The notes under the pieces were generated by a model, which was given only the letters and a program-made list of their open reading frames with translations, was not told the DNA's origin and made no database searches. From Archangium_A sp035910535 (GTDB lineage Bacteria > Myxococcota > Myxococcia > Myxococcales > Myxococcaceae): DNA of 64,000 nucleotides. The translations under genes and the position numbers were made by a program. The stretch is taken from NCBI GenBank assembly GCA_035910535.1, contig JAMHXF010000090.1:458036-522035 (forward strand). The letters are read 5' to 3'. Shown here piece by piece: positions 1-9,446 of this stretch; positions within the stretch are counted from its first letter, which is position 1, and each line of letters starts with the position of its first letter.

Positions 1-263
1 AGGTGGGTGCGGTCGACGTGGTCGTCGCTGAACACCTCGTCGATTTGCTCGACGCGCCTTCGGAGTTCTTCGTGTCGGCGCGCGCGGCGCTGAAGAAGAA
101 CGGGCGCGTGCTGCTGACGTCTCCAGCGCCGAGCGGCTTCGATGCGCTCGCGGCTGAAGCGGGGCTGCGCGTGGTCTCGCGCGCCGACGGGTTGCCGTGG
201 CTGCGCGTGAACTCGGCGCGCTTCGTCGAGGTGTACCTGGTGGAAGCGCTCGAGCTGCGCTGA
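1..263 (+). CDS. C-terminal end of a probable SAM-dependent methyltransferase (partial)
   Basis: The reading frame is open from the left edge of the window and stops at 261-263, so only the last part of the protein is visible. The text VVVAEHLVDLLDAP, then SARAALKKNGRVLLTSP, matches the strand-helix-strand end of a class I methyltransferase fold, where a long loop precedes the 'gG.ll...P' strand. The N-terminal SAM-binding glycine loop lies outside the window. It lies 24 bases upstream of the glycosidase gene and may be co-transcribed with it. The family is inferred from a short fragment and the substrate is unknown. Confidence 0.55.
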   Translation, partial: VGAVDVVVAEHLVDLLDAPSEFFVSARAALKKNGRVLLTSPAPSGFDALAAEAGLRVVSRADGLPWLRVNSARFVEVYLVEALELR

Positions 264-287
264 GCGCTCGCCGCAGGAAGAAATAAG

Positions 288-2747
288 GTGCCGCGCGTGC
301 GCATGCTCTTCGTCGCTCTGGTGGTCGCAACTTCGGCGCTCGCGCAGGTGGTGCCCGCGCGTTCGTTCTTCGACTTGCCGTCGTCGAACGGCCATGGCGC
401 GGTGCTGGTCGACGGCCGAAACGGCAAGCTGGTGCACTTCCGCGAGCGGCTCCCGGCGACGGAAGAGCCGCAGCTCGACGCCATGGGCAACGAGCGTTGG
501 GTCGGCAACCAACCGCAGTTCGTTCACACGCGCGACCTGCTCTTCGACGCGTACTTCGGGTTGCGCGCCGGAGGTCAGCAGCGCTGGCTCGACGCTACGC
601 CCATCGCCTCCAGCGGCTACGCGCCGGGCACCGGCATCGTCACCTTCACGCAGAGCGCGCTCGGGCTCTCACTGACGACTTCCATCTTCTCTCCACGGAC
701 GTTGCCGCACGCGTCCTACGTCGCGGTGCTGTGCGCGAAGAACACGAGCGCGAACGCCATCAACGGCGTCAGCGTTTTTCAGCTCACCAACCTGCACCTG
801 GGGTTTGGTCGGCCCGGTGTGCGCGGCGAGCTCGCGAGCAACGGAGAGACCGTCGTCATCACGCCCACCGGCGACGTCTTCGAGCGCGCCTTCGCGGGGG
901 TGGTCGGCACGCGCCCGCTCGGCACGGCCATCGCCACGGCGTGGAACCCGGGCAGCGCCGAGAATGGCTACGTCACGGTGCGCGACACCACGAATTCGCT
1001 GACGGCGCGCGCGGGAGACCTCGGCGTGGCCGACGACTGGGCCACGGCGCTGCAGTTCGACCTCGGCGCCGTCGCGGCGGGCGCAGAGCAGTGCGTCGGC
1101 GTGGTGAGCGCGCACCACGGAGACCCCTTCGCGCAAGCCGAGGTGACGTCGTGGCTCGACGCGTACGTCGCGAACCAGACTGCACGACAGCTGCTCGACG
1201 CGGAGCTCGCGCACTGGGCCGCATTTCAAGCGCGCCTCACGTTGCCCGCGGGGCTGAGCGCCGACGAGGCCGCGGTCACGCGACAAGGCGCGGCCGTCAT
1301 GGCGATGGCGCAGGTCCGTGAAGACACGGCGTTCCTCCGCGAGTGGTTGTCGGAAGACGGCGACCCGCGGCGCACGCGCTTTCAAACGCTCGACGGTGGC
1401 TCGACGTTGCCCGCGACCGTGAGACATCGCGGCAAGGGCGCCGTGCTCGCGAGCCTGCCTCCCGGAGAGTGGACGTACTCGTGGGTGCGTGACGGTGCGT
1501 ACGCCATCGTGGCGCTCTCGGAGCTGGGGCTCGTCGAAGAGTCTCGCGAAGGGCTCCGCTTCTTCCTCGACGCAGAAGGTGGCCGCTTCAGGGACTGGAC
1601 TGAGTTTCAGCCTGCGGGCTTTCCTCCGTACGTCTTGAGCCTCACGCGCTACGTGGGCTTCGGTGTCGAAGAGACCGACTTCAACGACTTCGGCCCCAAC
1701 CTCGAGTTCGACGGCTTCGGGCTGGTGCTGTGGGCGCTGCGCGAACATGAGCTGCGCACCGGTGACGTCACGCTGGTCGACGCTCGGTGGAATGACGTCG
1801 CGACGTTGATTGCCGACCCGCTTGTCGCGCTGGTCGAGCCGTCGACGGGGTTGCTGCGCAAAGACTCGTCCATCTGGGAGACGCATTGGAATGGTCGTGA
1901 GCGAACGTGGGCGTACACGAACCTCACGGCGGCGCGCGGGCTGTGCGACGCGGCCGAGCTGGCGACGCGCCGTGGAGACGCGACGCGCGCGACGAAGTAC
2001 CGGGAAGCGGGCCGGGCGCTGCGCCGCGCGATTGCCTCGCGGTTGACTGACGCCGCCGGCGCGCTCGCGTCGAATCGCGAGGAGCTGCTGAGTGGTCGCG
2101 ACTACTTCGACGCGGCGGTGCTCGAGGGCATCTCGATGGGGCTCTTCGCGGCTGACGGGCGCATCGCGCGCGCGACGCTCGACGCGATGGACCGTCAGCT
2201 CAAGGTGACCAACGGCCCGGGCTGGTCTCGCAATGATGACCGCGCTGATCATTCGGGCGCGACGGACCTGTCTCCGTGGGGCAGTGAGTACGACTCGGCC
2301 GAGTGGGTGGTGACTGACATGCGCGGCGCGTTGGCGATGCGCGCAGCGGGGCGCGTCACGCGGGCTGACTCGCTGCTCGACTTCACGCGACAGCAGTCGC
2401 TGCGCAACGCCAACGTGTTCGCCGAGACGTATGACGAGGGCACCGGCGCGTGGAAGTTCAACTCGCCGATGGTCGGCTTCGGGGCGGGCGCGTGGGTGTT
2501 GGCGCTCGCGCATCGAGCCGGGCGCGCGCTCGAGCCCGCGTGTGGTGCATACGAAGAGCCCGACGCGCCTGACGCTGGGGTGACGGTTGATGCGGGCGTG
2601 GTGCTCGACGCTGGCGTCGTCGATGCGGGCGTGACGCCGGAGCCGGCGCCGCCACCACCGAGCGGCTGCGGTTGCATGGCGGGTGGTGAACTCGGGCTGC
2701 TGGCGGTGCTCGCTGCGCTCAGCGTTTTGCGCGCTCGAGGTCGGTGA
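288..2747 (+). CDS. Secreted GH15-like (glucoamylase-type) glycoside hydrolase with MYXO-CTERM tail
   Basis: An 819-residue exported protein. The GTG start at 288 is preceded by AGGAAG at 275-280. Residues 1-19 are a signal peptide ending in SALAQ. A beta-sandwich-like N-terminal part is followed by an (alpha/alpha)6-type domain from about residue 320, with WTYSWVRDGAYA near 395 and RKDSSIWETHWNGRERTWAYT near 525. Both are hallmark stretches of the GH15 glucoamylase/glucodextranase family, and E531 in SSIWE sits where the general acid is expected. The last ~50 residues are an Asp-Ala-Gly-Val linker, proline-rich spacer, SGCGC, a hydrophobic segment and RARGR, the MYXO-CTERM sorting signal of surface proteins in myxobacteria. 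It probably cleaves alpha-linked glucans outside the cell. The exact linkage cannot be read from sequence. Confidence 0.8.
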   Translation: MPRVRMLFVALVVATSALAQVVPARSFFDLPSSNGHGAVLVDGRNGKLVHFRERLPATEEPQLDAMGNERWVGNQPQFVHTRDLLFDAYFGLRAGGQQRWLDATPIASSGYAPGTGIVTFTQSALGLSLTTSIFSPRTLPHASYVAVLCAKNTSANAINGVSVFQLTNLHLGFGRPGVRGELASNGETVVITPTGDVFERAFAGVVGTRPLGTAIATAWNPGSAENGYVTVRDTTNSLTARAGDLGVADDWATALQFDLGAVAAGAEQCVGVVSAHHGDPFAQAEVTSWLDAYVANQTARQLLDAELAHWAAFQARLTLPAGLSADEAAVTRQGAAVMAMAQVREDTAFLREWLSEDGDPRRTRFQTLDGGSTLPATVRHRGKGAVLASLPPGEWTYSWVRDGAYAIVALSELGLVEESREGLRFFLDAEGGRFRDWTEFQPAGFPPYVLSLTRYVGFGVEETDFNDFGPNLEFDGFGLVLWALREHELRTGDVTLVDARWNDVATLIADPLVALVEPSTGLLRKDSSIWETHWNGRERTWAYTNLTAARGLCDAAELATRRGDATRATKYREAGRALRRAIASRLTDAAGALASNREELLSGRDYFDAAVLEGISMGLFAADGRIARATLDAMDRQLKVTNGPGWSRNDDRADHSGATDLSPWGSEYDSAEWVVTDMRGALAMRAAGRVTRADSLLDFTRQQSLRNANVFAETYDEGTGAWKFNSPMVGFGAGAWVLALAHRAGRALEPACGAYEEPDAPDAGVTVDAGVVLDAGVVDAGVTPEPAPPPPSGCGCMAGGELGLLAVLAALSVLRARGR

Positions 2748-2976
2748 CCAGCCACTCGAGGTACCAGACGTAGCTCTTTCCAGGGAATCGCTCCGAGAGC
2801 GCCTCGACGCGCTCCATCAACTCCGCGTCGGCGCGACCGCGCGCATGCCGCGAGAGCTTCGCGAAGCGGGCCTTGAGCTGCTTCACGCGGTCTGGCGGCT
2901 TTCGCGCGAAGCCGACGACGAACACCGCGGTGAACGTGATGGTGATGACGGCCAACAGAACGAACACGCTACTCAT
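2719..2976 (-). CDS. Small single-pass membrane protein, unknown function
   Basis: 85 residues. The N-terminal ~22 residues (MSSVFVLLAVITITFTAVFVV) form one membrane segment, followed by a basic, helical cytoplasmic tail with many Arg/Lys and Glu. The ATG at 2976 has GAGG seven bases upstream, better than the alternative ATG at 2991. It overlaps the stop of the site-2 protease gene upstream by 8 bases, suggesting translational coupling, and its 3' end overlaps the convergent glycosidase gene by 29 bases. No family is recognised. A role beside the intramembrane protease is only a guess from context. Confidence 0.6.
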   Translation of the reverse strand: MSSVFVLLAVITITFTAVFVVGFARKPPDRVKQLKARFAKLSRHARGRADAELMERVEALSERFPGKSYVWYLEWLVTDLERAKR

Positions 2977-3541
2977 CACCGCGCCTCGCATCGTTGAGCA
3001 GTCGAGCCGCGACGGCTCTCGCCTCCGCCTCCGTTACTGAGCTCGACACTGCGCGACCTCTTCGCGCGCGCTGCCCGAGCAGGTACGGCAGCGACCAGGC
3101 CTCCGCGCCATCGAGCGGTGAAATCGGCACGAGGTTCAGCCCGATGAGCCACGCGTTGCTGAACACCAGGCGGTACCAGAGCTCGGAGTACTGAAACTCC
3201 AGGGGCACGAGGTCGAAGGCCCAGAAGGTGAGCGCGCCCATCAACAGCACCAGCTGCGCCGCGACGCCACCCCACGCGATGGCCGCGCGAGCGATGGGCG
3301 TGACGTCTCCGCTCCATGCGCAGTGGCCGCCGAACCCGTGCAGCATCACCTCGGTTGGTCGACCACCGACGGCCAGCACCACGGCCGCGTGACCCAGCTC
3401 GTGCAACAGAATCAGCCCGAGAAACGCCGCCCAGCCAATCGGCGACGTGCCCGCGAACAACAGCAGGCCCACGGGCGTGCTTGCGTGAAGACGAATCGGA
3501 ACGCCGCGCCACTTCGCCACCTGCACCGACCAGCTCTTCAT
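2969..3541 (-). CDS. Site-2 protease family (M50) zinc metallopeptidase
   Basis: About 190 residues with several membrane segments. LLHELGHAAV (H47, E48, H51 counting from the ATG at 3541) is the zinc-binding HExxH of M50 intramembrane proteases. The second family motif appears later as NLVPISPLDGAEAW, matching the NxxPxxxLDG element that supplies the third ligand. The protein is short for M50 and lacks PDZ or CBS domains, like the minimal rhomboid-neighbour type. The ATG overlaps the stop codon of the acetyltransferase-like gene upstream (TGATG), so the two are likely one operon. Substrate unknown. Confidence 0.85.
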   Translation of the reverse strand: MKSWSVQVAKWRGVPIRLHASTPVGLLLFAGTSPIGWAAFLGLILLHELGHAAVVLAVGGRPTEVMLHGFGGHCAWSGDVTPIARAAIAWGGVAAQLVLLMGALTFWAFDLVPLEFQYSELWYRLVFSNAWLIGLNLVPISPLDGAEAWSLPYLLGQRARRGRAVSSSVTEAEARAVAARLLNDARRGDE

Positions 3542-4647
3542 CACGCGAGCCCTATCTCAAACCCGGTACGCCCTTGCTGCCACGCGCTGCGCGACATCGA
3601 CGCGGGCGTCACGCCGAACAACGTGAAGCCCAGCTTGCGAGCCATGAAGCCGCGCAGCGCCGGCTCGAGCGGGTCTGCCTCGTCGAGCTGAAACGTGAAG
3701 AAGTGAAAGCCCTTCGGTTGCAGCCGCGCGTACGCGTGCTCGAGCAGCGCACGAAACGTCGCCGGGGCTTCGTCGCGCACCCAGAGGTTCGCCAGGTACG
3801 CGTAGCGGAACTCACCACCCGGCTCGGGCAGCTTCGGCCAGCGCGCGAGGGACGCCATCACGTTGAAGCCGCGCTTCACCCACTTCATGGAGCCGCCGTA
3901 CGCGTGCACGCGGTAGCGCTTCACGGGCGACGGGTCCCACAGCGTGCACAGGCCGAGGATGCGCTCACCTCCGTCGACCGCCAGCAGCGTGTCGTCGAGC
4001 GAGAACCCGGGCCACTGCGCGAGCCGATGTTCGAATTCGCCGGCGTCGAAGCGGTAGCCGAACGCGCGGGCACGATGCGCGTCGCTCAACACCTCGACTA
4101 CCTGTGCGACGTCTCCGGGCCGCGCGCTGCGAACCTTCACCGTCGTCGACGGCGTGCGCGCGCGCGTGAGCTGCACCGACACGGCGTCGATGCCGTGCAG
4201 GCGCGCGTAGTGCGGCTGGCGTGGTCTCCGCGGCGAGCGCTTCGTGAGCGCGTTCATCGCGGCGCGGTTCGACGTCAGAATCGACGTCACGTAGGCGTTG
4301 CACTTCGTCTCTTCACAGAGCGCGTCGAAGCACTCGCCGAAGAAGCGCCCGAAGTGCCGACCTCGGTCGAAGCGCACGCGGAGATCTCCCAGGTACCCGA
4401 CGCGCGCGGGCGCACCATCGAGCCAGCCGTCGCGCACCAACGCGCTGGCCATGCCCACCAGCGCGCCGCGCTCGTCGTCTCCGACGTACGTGTACGCCGT
4501 CGCTCGCTGCATTTTGTAGAGCGCGAAGAAGTCGGGCTCACGCTGCGTCGAGAGCACCAACTCTCCACGCATGGGCACCGCGCTGAACAGCTCGAGGCAC
4601 GCGGCGTTGTCGGCAGGAATCGCGAGCCTCGGCGTCACGCGCTGCAC
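3541..4647 (-). CDS. GNAT-family N-acyltransferase, probably a double GNAT fold
   Basis: 368 residues from a GTG at 4647. The first half contains GALVGMASALVRDGWLDG, then GYLGDLRVR with RGRHFGRFFGE, matching the beta4/alpha3 acyl-CoA pyrophosphate loop of GNAT enzymes. A second module starts near residue 172 (VRSARPGDVAQVVEVLSDAH), typical of the N-terminal helix of another GNAT domain, and ends with a strand-rich part. It is divergent (43-base gap) from the gene at 4691 and translationally coupled to the M50 gene downstream. The acceptor substrate is not predictable. Family assignment is by motif only. Confidence 0.65.
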   Translation of the reverse strand: MQRVTPRLAIPADNAACLELFSAVPMRGELVLSTQREPDFFALYKMQRATAYTYVGDDERGALVGMASALVRDGWLDGAPARVGYLGDLRVRFDRGRHFGRFFGECFDALCEETKCNAYVTSILTSNRAAMNALTKRSPRRPRQPHYARLHGIDAVSVQLTRARTPSTTVKVRSARPGDVAQVVEVLSDAHRARAFGYRFDAGEFEHRLAQWPGFSLDDTLLAVDGGERILGLCTLWDPSPVKRYRVHAYGGSMKWVKRGFNVMASLARWPKLPEPGGEFRYAYLANLWVRDEAPATFRALLEHAYARLQPKGFHFFTFQLDEADPLEPALRGFMARKLGFTLFGVTPASMSRSAWQQGRTGFEIGLA

Positions 4648-4690
4648 TCTCGCACGCAGCTGCGACGCCCGAGCGCGTAAGGTGCTCCGC

Positions 4691-5461
4691 GTGACGTCTC
4701 GGGGAAATACCCACCGTACCGTGACGCCCGGGCTTCTGCGCTCGCGCGGCTTCTTTCGCAGGAGCCGCGGGCTTGCTGCTCGCGTACGCCGCGTGCCGAC
4801 GTTGACGACGGGGGAGCGCGACGCGATGTGGCGGCTCTTCGAGGCGTCCTATGCGGGTGCGAAGCGCGACGACTTCGAGCGCGACCTCGCCGAAAAGAAT
4901 CACGTCATCGTGCTCAAAGACGCGCAGCGAAACGTGCAGGGCTTCTCGACGTTGCTGCGCCTCGACGATGCGCGCTCGTGCGTCGTGTTCTCTGGCGACA
5001 CCATCATCGCGCCGGGCTTCTGGGGGCAGACGGCGCTGCAGCGCGCGTTCATCTGGTACCTGATGACGCAGCGGCTGCGGAGGCCCGGCGTGAGCGTGTA
5101 CTGGTTCCTCATCACCAAGGGCTACCGCACGTATCTGCTGCTCTCGCGCTACTTCCCCAACCACTGGCCGCGTCACGACGCGCCGTTGCCTCCACAAGAA
5201 GCGGCGCTGCTCGACGCGCTGTGCACCACGAAGTTCGGGCCTGCGTGGGACTCGAAGGCAGGGCTGCTCCGCTACAGCGGCGCGCCCGACGCGGTGCGCT
5301 TGAGTGAGTCGTTGGCCGACGTGCCCGCGCGCTTGCGCACCGATGACGACGTGAAGTTCTTCCTCGAGACGAACCCGCGGTGGGCGCAGGGCGACGAGCT
5401 GTGTTGCCTCGCCCGCGCCGATGACGACTTCGTCGAGAAGACCACGCGGATTTTCTTGTGA
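4691..5461 (+). CDS. Unknown protein, possibly a divergent acyltransferase fold, coupled to the GH3 gene
   Basis: About 257 residues. I prefer the GTG at 4691 because TAAGG lies 8 bases upstream and longer starts would run into the divergent gene. A GTG at 4793, just before PTLTTGERDAMWRLFEASY, is the main alternative. Residues from there to about 170 have alternating strands and helices (LLRLDDARSCVVFSGDTII, then APGFWGQTALQRAFIWYLM), reminiscent of GNAT proteins but without a clear CoA loop. The stop overlaps the GTG start of the GH3 gene, so the two proteins are probably made together and may act in one pathway. No catalytic residues can be named. Confidence 0.6.
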   Translation: MTSRGNTHRTVTPGLLRSRGFFRRSRGLAARVRRVPTLTTGERDAMWRLFEASYAGAKRDDFERDLAEKNHVIVLKDAQRNVQGFSTLLRLDDARSCVVFSGDTIIAPGFWGQTALQRAFIWYLMTQRLRRPGVSVYWFLITKGYRTYLLLSRYFPNHWPRHDAPLPPQEAALLDALCTTKFGPAWDSKAGLLRYSGAPDAVRLSESLADVPARLRTDDDVKFFLETNPRWAQGDELCCLARADDDFVEKTTRIFL

Positions 5462-6969
5462 TGCTGGTGACCGCGCTCAACGTGGCGTGGGCCGCTTCAC
5501 GTCGCGCGTCGGTGCGAAAGTTCAACGCCGCGCTCGCGAACCCCGAGCGCGCGCAGGCGAGCTGGTTGGCGAAGTTCCTCAAAGCGAACGCGCAGACGGC
5601 GTACGGCCGCGCGCACGGCTACGGCGACCTTCACAGCGTCACCGGCTTTCAGCAGCGCGTGCCCGTCGTCGACTACGAGGCGCTGAGTCCGTGGGTCGAG
5701 CGCATCGCCGACGGTGAACCCGGGGTACTCACGTACGAGCCCGTGAAGATGCTCGAGCGCACCTCGGGCACGAGCGCGGCGGCGAAGTTGATTCCGTACA
5801 CCGCCGGGTTGCTCGGAGACTTCGGCGCCGCGACGGGCCCGTGGCTCGACGACGTGACGCGCGCGTTTCCACGAATGCTCACCGCGCGGCACTACTGGAG
5901 CGTGTCGCCGGCTGCGCGCGCGCCCGAGGTCACGAAGGGCGGCCTGCGAATCGGCCTCGAAGACGACACGGAGTACTTCGACCCGCTCACGCGCGCGGCG
6001 ATGAAGCGGCTCTTCGCGGTCGATGGCTCGGTGGCGCGGTTGGCCGACGTCGAGACGTGGCGGCGCGAGACGCTGCGGGCGCTGCTGCGCGCCGACGACC
6101 TCGGCTTCATCTCGGTGTGGAACCCGTCGTTCCTCACCTTGTTGATGAACGCACTGGAGCGCGATTGGGCTTCGTTGCGAGACGAGCTCCCGAGGGCACG
6201 TCGCGCTGAGGTCGAAGCGAAGGGCTTGAGCGGTGAGGCGTTGTGGCCGCGACTGCAGGTCATCAGCTGCTGGACTGACGCGTGGGCTGCACAGGCGTCG
6301 CCAGCGCTGCGCAAGTGGTTTCCGCGGACACCATTTCAAGGCAAGGGCCTGCTCGCGACGGAAGGCGTGGTGACGTTTCCACTGTGGGGGCAGGCGGCGC
6401 CGGTCGCTGCGGTGACCAGCCATTTCCTCGAGTTCGAGCCCGTCGACGGAGGCGCTCCGGTGTTGGTGCATCAGCTCCGCGAAGGCGCGACGTATTCGCC
6501 GTTGCTGACGACGCGTGGAGGTTTTGCGCGGTACCGACTCGCTGACGTGTTGCGCTGCGTGGGCTTCGTGCGGGCGACGCCGCTGCTGCGCTTCGAAGGT
6601 CGGTTGGACCGCACGAGTGACCTGCGTGGCGAAAAGCTGAGCGCGGTGTTCGTCGAGAACGCGCTGCGGGCGGTGGGCGTCGACGGGTTCGCGTTGGTGG
6701 CTCCGGTGTTGGGTGAGCCGCCGCACTACGCGTTGTTCGCCGAGCATGCTGATCAGCACCTGACCGAGCGCCTCGAGCGCGCGCTGCTCGAGAACCCGCA
6801 TTACCGCTACGCCCGAGAGCTGGGTCAGCTCGGGCCGCTGCAGCTCGAGCGCGTGCGCGGCGGTGCAGAGAAATACATGGCGGCCCTGCGCGCGCGAGGC
6901 CTGCGCCTCGGTGACATCAAGCCCAGCGGCTTCGACACGTCGACTGATTGGGGAGCGCGGCTCGGCTGA
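5458..6969 (+). CDS. GH3-family acyl-adenylating amide synthetase
   Basis: 503 residues, the usual size for bacterial GH3 proteins. The ATP/AMP-binding P-loop-like motif RTSGTSAAAKLIPYT (about residues 101-115) is diagnostic of the family. FLEFEPVDGG, then a tyrosine/arginine-rich RYRLADVLRCVGF and FEGRLDRTSDLRGEKLSAVFVE, match the adenylate-contact and hinge regions of GH3 enzymes. Members activate a carboxylic acid with ATP and pass it to an amine, usually an amino acid. The start is GTG 5458 or ATG 5461, both overlapping the preceding stop. Its plant relatives conjugate hormones. The bacterial substrate is unknown. Confidence 0.8.
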   Translation: MMLVTALNVAWAASRRASVRKFNAALANPERAQASWLAKFLKANAQTAYGRAHGYGDLHSVTGFQQRVPVVDYEALSPWVERIADGEPGVLTYEPVKMLERTSGTSAAAKLIPYTAGLLGDFGAATGPWLDDVTRAFPRMLTARHYWSVSPAARAPEVTKGGLRIGLEDDTEYFDPLTRAAMKRLFAVDGSVARLADVETWRRETLRALLRADDLGFISVWNPSFLTLLMNALERDWASLRDELPRARRAEVEAKGLSGEALWPRLQVISCWTDAWAAQASPALRKWFPRTPFQGKGLLATEGVVTFPLWGQAAPVAAVTSHFLEFEPVDGGAPVLVHQLREGATYSPLLTTRGGFARYRLADVLRCVGFVRATPLLRFEGRLDRTSDLRGEKLSAVFVENALRAVGVDGFALVAPVLGEPPHYALFAEHADQHLTERLERALLENPHYRYARELGQLGPLQLERVRGGAEKYMAALRARGLRLGDIKPSGFDTSTDWGARLG

Positions 6970-7056
6970 GTGTGTCGTTACGACACGGTGAAGGCCTGCT
7001 CAAACGACGTGCGTCGCCTTGCGTGCTGGCGATGACGCGCCTACACGCGCGGGCAC

Positions 7057-9435
7057 ATGTTGCTTCCGGTTCTGTTGGTTCTGTCTGCTGCTCCCGTCGT
7101 CGTTGGTCCGCAGTCGGGTGTGTTGACGCCGCCGCTCATCGGCACCACCTCCGACGCTGCGCTGCGCTTCGCCAATTCCCGCGCTGAATCGTTCGGGCTC
7201 GATTCGCGCTCGAAGCTGGAGGTCGGCCGCGCGTTCTCGACGCGGCTCGGCGGCGTGGTGTACCTGGAGCAGAGCGTTGGCGGGCTGCGCGTTCACGGCG
7301 CGCGCGTCATCGTCACCTTCGACGAGCAGCAGCGCGTGGTGAGCACCAGTTCGACGGTGAAGTCATTCACCGCCGCGAAGACGGCCGCGTTGTTGACGCC
7401 GCAACAGGCGCTCGTGATTGCAGCGCGTGAAGTGCAGGGCGCGTGGCTGCAGCGCACCGGCGAGCCGTACGGCGGCGCCACGAAGCGCGCCTTCTTCGTG
7501 AATGGCGAAGTGCACGCGGGCTACCTCACGTTCATCCCCACGTTGAAGAACTCCGAGAGCTGGCACGTGGCCGTCGACGCGACCGACGGCTCGGTGTTGT
7601 GGGTGCGCAACCGCGCGTGGGCTTCCAACGCGGCCAACGTGTACGCGTCGAGCCCCGGCGGTCGCACGGGCGGCGTCGGCGTGACGCAGACCATCTCCAC
7701 TACGCTCAACGGGCTCGACGGTGGCTACCTGCGCGGCGAGCGCATTCGTGCGCTCAACTGCTGCCCCACGGCGAACTGCGAAGCCGACGCAGGCCCGGCG
7801 CGCGCCACCGGGCAGACGCAGACCTTCGATGGAGTCGTCGACTTCGACGTCGCCATCTGCGCGCAGCTGCAGCGCGCCACGAATGACCCGTCGATTCACC
7901 CCAGCGGCGACTACGTCTACGCGCCCGTCGACCCGCCGAACACGCCGCGGCCGAGCATCAACAACCCGGCCGACTCCGACGAGTTCGCCGAGGTGCACGC
8001 GTACTTCCACGTGAACAAGGCCTACGACGTGGTGCGCGCGCTCTCGTCAGGTCCGCTGGCGACCGACGCCGGCGTGCCCGTCTTTTCGATGCGCGACACG
8101 GGCGCCGGTGGCGATTTGCCGGCGGTCTGGGTGAACGTCGCCGACTCTGACTTCGACAGCGCCACGGCCAACGCGCAGGGCGTCTACGTCAGCAACACGC
8201 TGAGCCGCACCGAGAACGCGATGTACCTCGCGCGCGAGAACATGGAGTTCCTGCTGCTGCCTCCGCAGGTGCTCGCTTCAGACGCGCTCGTCATCTACCA
8301 GGCTGCGGCCGCTGACTTTGCGTACGACGGGCCGGTGCTGTGGCACGAGTTCGGGCACGGCGTCATTCACTCCACCTCTGACTGGGCGACGCTCGTCACC
8401 TTCGACGAGTACAGCGCGAACAACGAATCGTCGGCGCTCAACGAAGGCATGGCCGACGTCATCGCGGTGATGACGAGCGACAACGACCCGGCGGTCGGCG
8501 TCTACGTGGGCCCGCGCATCGACCCGCTCCAGAGCGCGATTCGCAACGTGAACAACCAGGCGAAGTGCCCCGACGTGTTGTGGGGGCAGCAGCACCAGGA
8601 CTCGCAGCACTTCTCGGGTGCGGTGTGGGAGGCGCGTCAGGCGTTCCTCGGCACCGACATGGGCACGACGTACGACGCGGCGGTGTACGCGGCGCTGGTC
8701 TCGTTTCCTTCGAACGTGAACTTCGCGAGCGCGGCAGACCTCATCATCAACACCGTGGTGCGCGCCTTCCCCGAGGTGACTGATGCGCGGACGAAGCTCG
8801 AGGCCATCTTCACCGCGCGCGGCGTGAAGAACTGCAGCAAGGCGCTCGACATCACCGACACGTTCACCACCGACCGCGCGTACTTCGGCATCGCCGGCAC
8901 GCAGTTCGCCGAGGTCGCCGACAACTCCGCCGTGCCCGGCCCGTTCCAGTTCAAGCTGCGCCTGCCGCGCGGCGCGAAGAGCGTCAGCATTCGTGGGCAG
9001 AGCTTCGGCGGTGGCGGTGGCTCACGCCTCGAGTTGCTCGCGGCCGTCGACCGGCGCGTGTCATTCGCGAAGAACGGCTCGGTGTTGATGAACGACGCGC
9101 AGGGTCGCGTGGTGCCGACCAGCAGCCAGGGCAACCTCGCCGGCACGTTGAACATCGACGTGCCGTGCGGCAGTGAGCTGTACCTCGCGCTCGCCAACAA
9201 CAGCCGCAGAGATCGCCAGGTGTACGGGCTCGGCTTCAGCTACGTGGAGGCCGACGAGTGCCCGGAGGTCGACGCCGGCGTCGGTGAAGTCGACGGTGGC
9301 GTGAACCCGGTGCTGTTGGACGCCGCCGACGAAGCGCTCGGCGGGAAAGTCGAGGGCTGTGGCTGCACCACGGTCTCTCCGTTCGGCGTCTTCGCGCTCT
9401 TCGCGTTCGCGCTGCGCCGCCGCGCCCGTCGCTGA
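7057..9435 (+). CDS. Secreted thermolysin/fungalysin-type zinc metalloprotease with MYXO-CTERM tail
   Basis: 792 residues. MLLPVLLVLSAAPVVVG is a signal peptide. Residues ~30-185 form an FTP/PepSY-type propeptide (GGVVYLEQSVGGLRVHGARV). The zinc site is HEFGH (H430, E431, H434), with E463 in LNEGMAD as the third ligand, the spacing of clan MA(E). After about residue 620 comes a beta-rich C-terminal domain, then an acidic Asp-Ala-Gly linker, EGCGC, a hydrophobic segment and RRRARR, a MYXO-CTERM anchor. It should act outside the cell or on the surface after propeptide removal. It lacks a long canonical M4 middle region, so M36-like is as likely as M4. Confidence 0.82.
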   Translation: MLLPVLLVLSAAPVVVGPQSGVLTPPLIGTTSDAALRFANSRAESFGLDSRSKLEVGRAFSTRLGGVVYLEQSVGGLRVHGARVIVTFDEQQRVVSTSSTVKSFTAAKTAALLTPQQALVIAAREVQGAWLQRTGEPYGGATKRAFFVNGEVHAGYLTFIPTLKNSESWHVAVDATDGSVLWVRNRAWASNAANVYASSPGGRTGGVGVTQTISTTLNGLDGGYLRGERIRALNCCPTANCEADAGPARATGQTQTFDGVVDFDVAICAQLQRATNDPSIHPSGDYVYAPVDPPNTPRPSINNPADSDEFAEVHAYFHVNKAYDVVRALSSGPLATDAGVPVFSMRDTGAGGDLPAVWVNVADSDFDSATANAQGVYVSNTLSRTENAMYLARENMEFLLLPPQVLASDALVIYQAAAADFAYDGPVLWHEFGHGVIHSTSDWATLVTFDEYSANNESSALNEGMADVIAVMTSDNDPAVGVYVGPRIDPLQSAIRNVNNQAKCPDVLWGQQHQDSQHFSGAVWEARQAFLGTDMGTTYDAAVYAALVSFPSNVNFASAADLIINTVVRAFPEVTDARTKLEAIFTARGVKNCSKALDITDTFTTDRAYFGIAGTQFAEVADNSAVPGPFQFKLRLPRGAKSVSIRGQSFGGGGGSRLELLAAVDRRVSFAKNGSVLMNDAQGRVVPTSSQGNLAGTLNIDVPCGSELYLALANNSRRDRQVYGLGFSYVEADECPEVDAGVGEVDGGVNPVLLDAADEALGGKVEGCGCTTVSPFGVFALFAFALRRRARR

Positions 9436-9446
9436 AGGTTCGCGCC

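Noticed and set aside
669..2513. A 614-codon open frame antisense to the glycosidase gene
   Set aside because: Its translation is arginine/histidine/alanine-rich with no motif, as expected from the reverse of a GC-rich gene with strong third-position bias.
3316..4680. A 454-codon forward frame across the GNAT gene
   Set aside because: Antisense shadow. The protein is low-complexity RRR/HRR and would cover two coupled genes with clear motifs.
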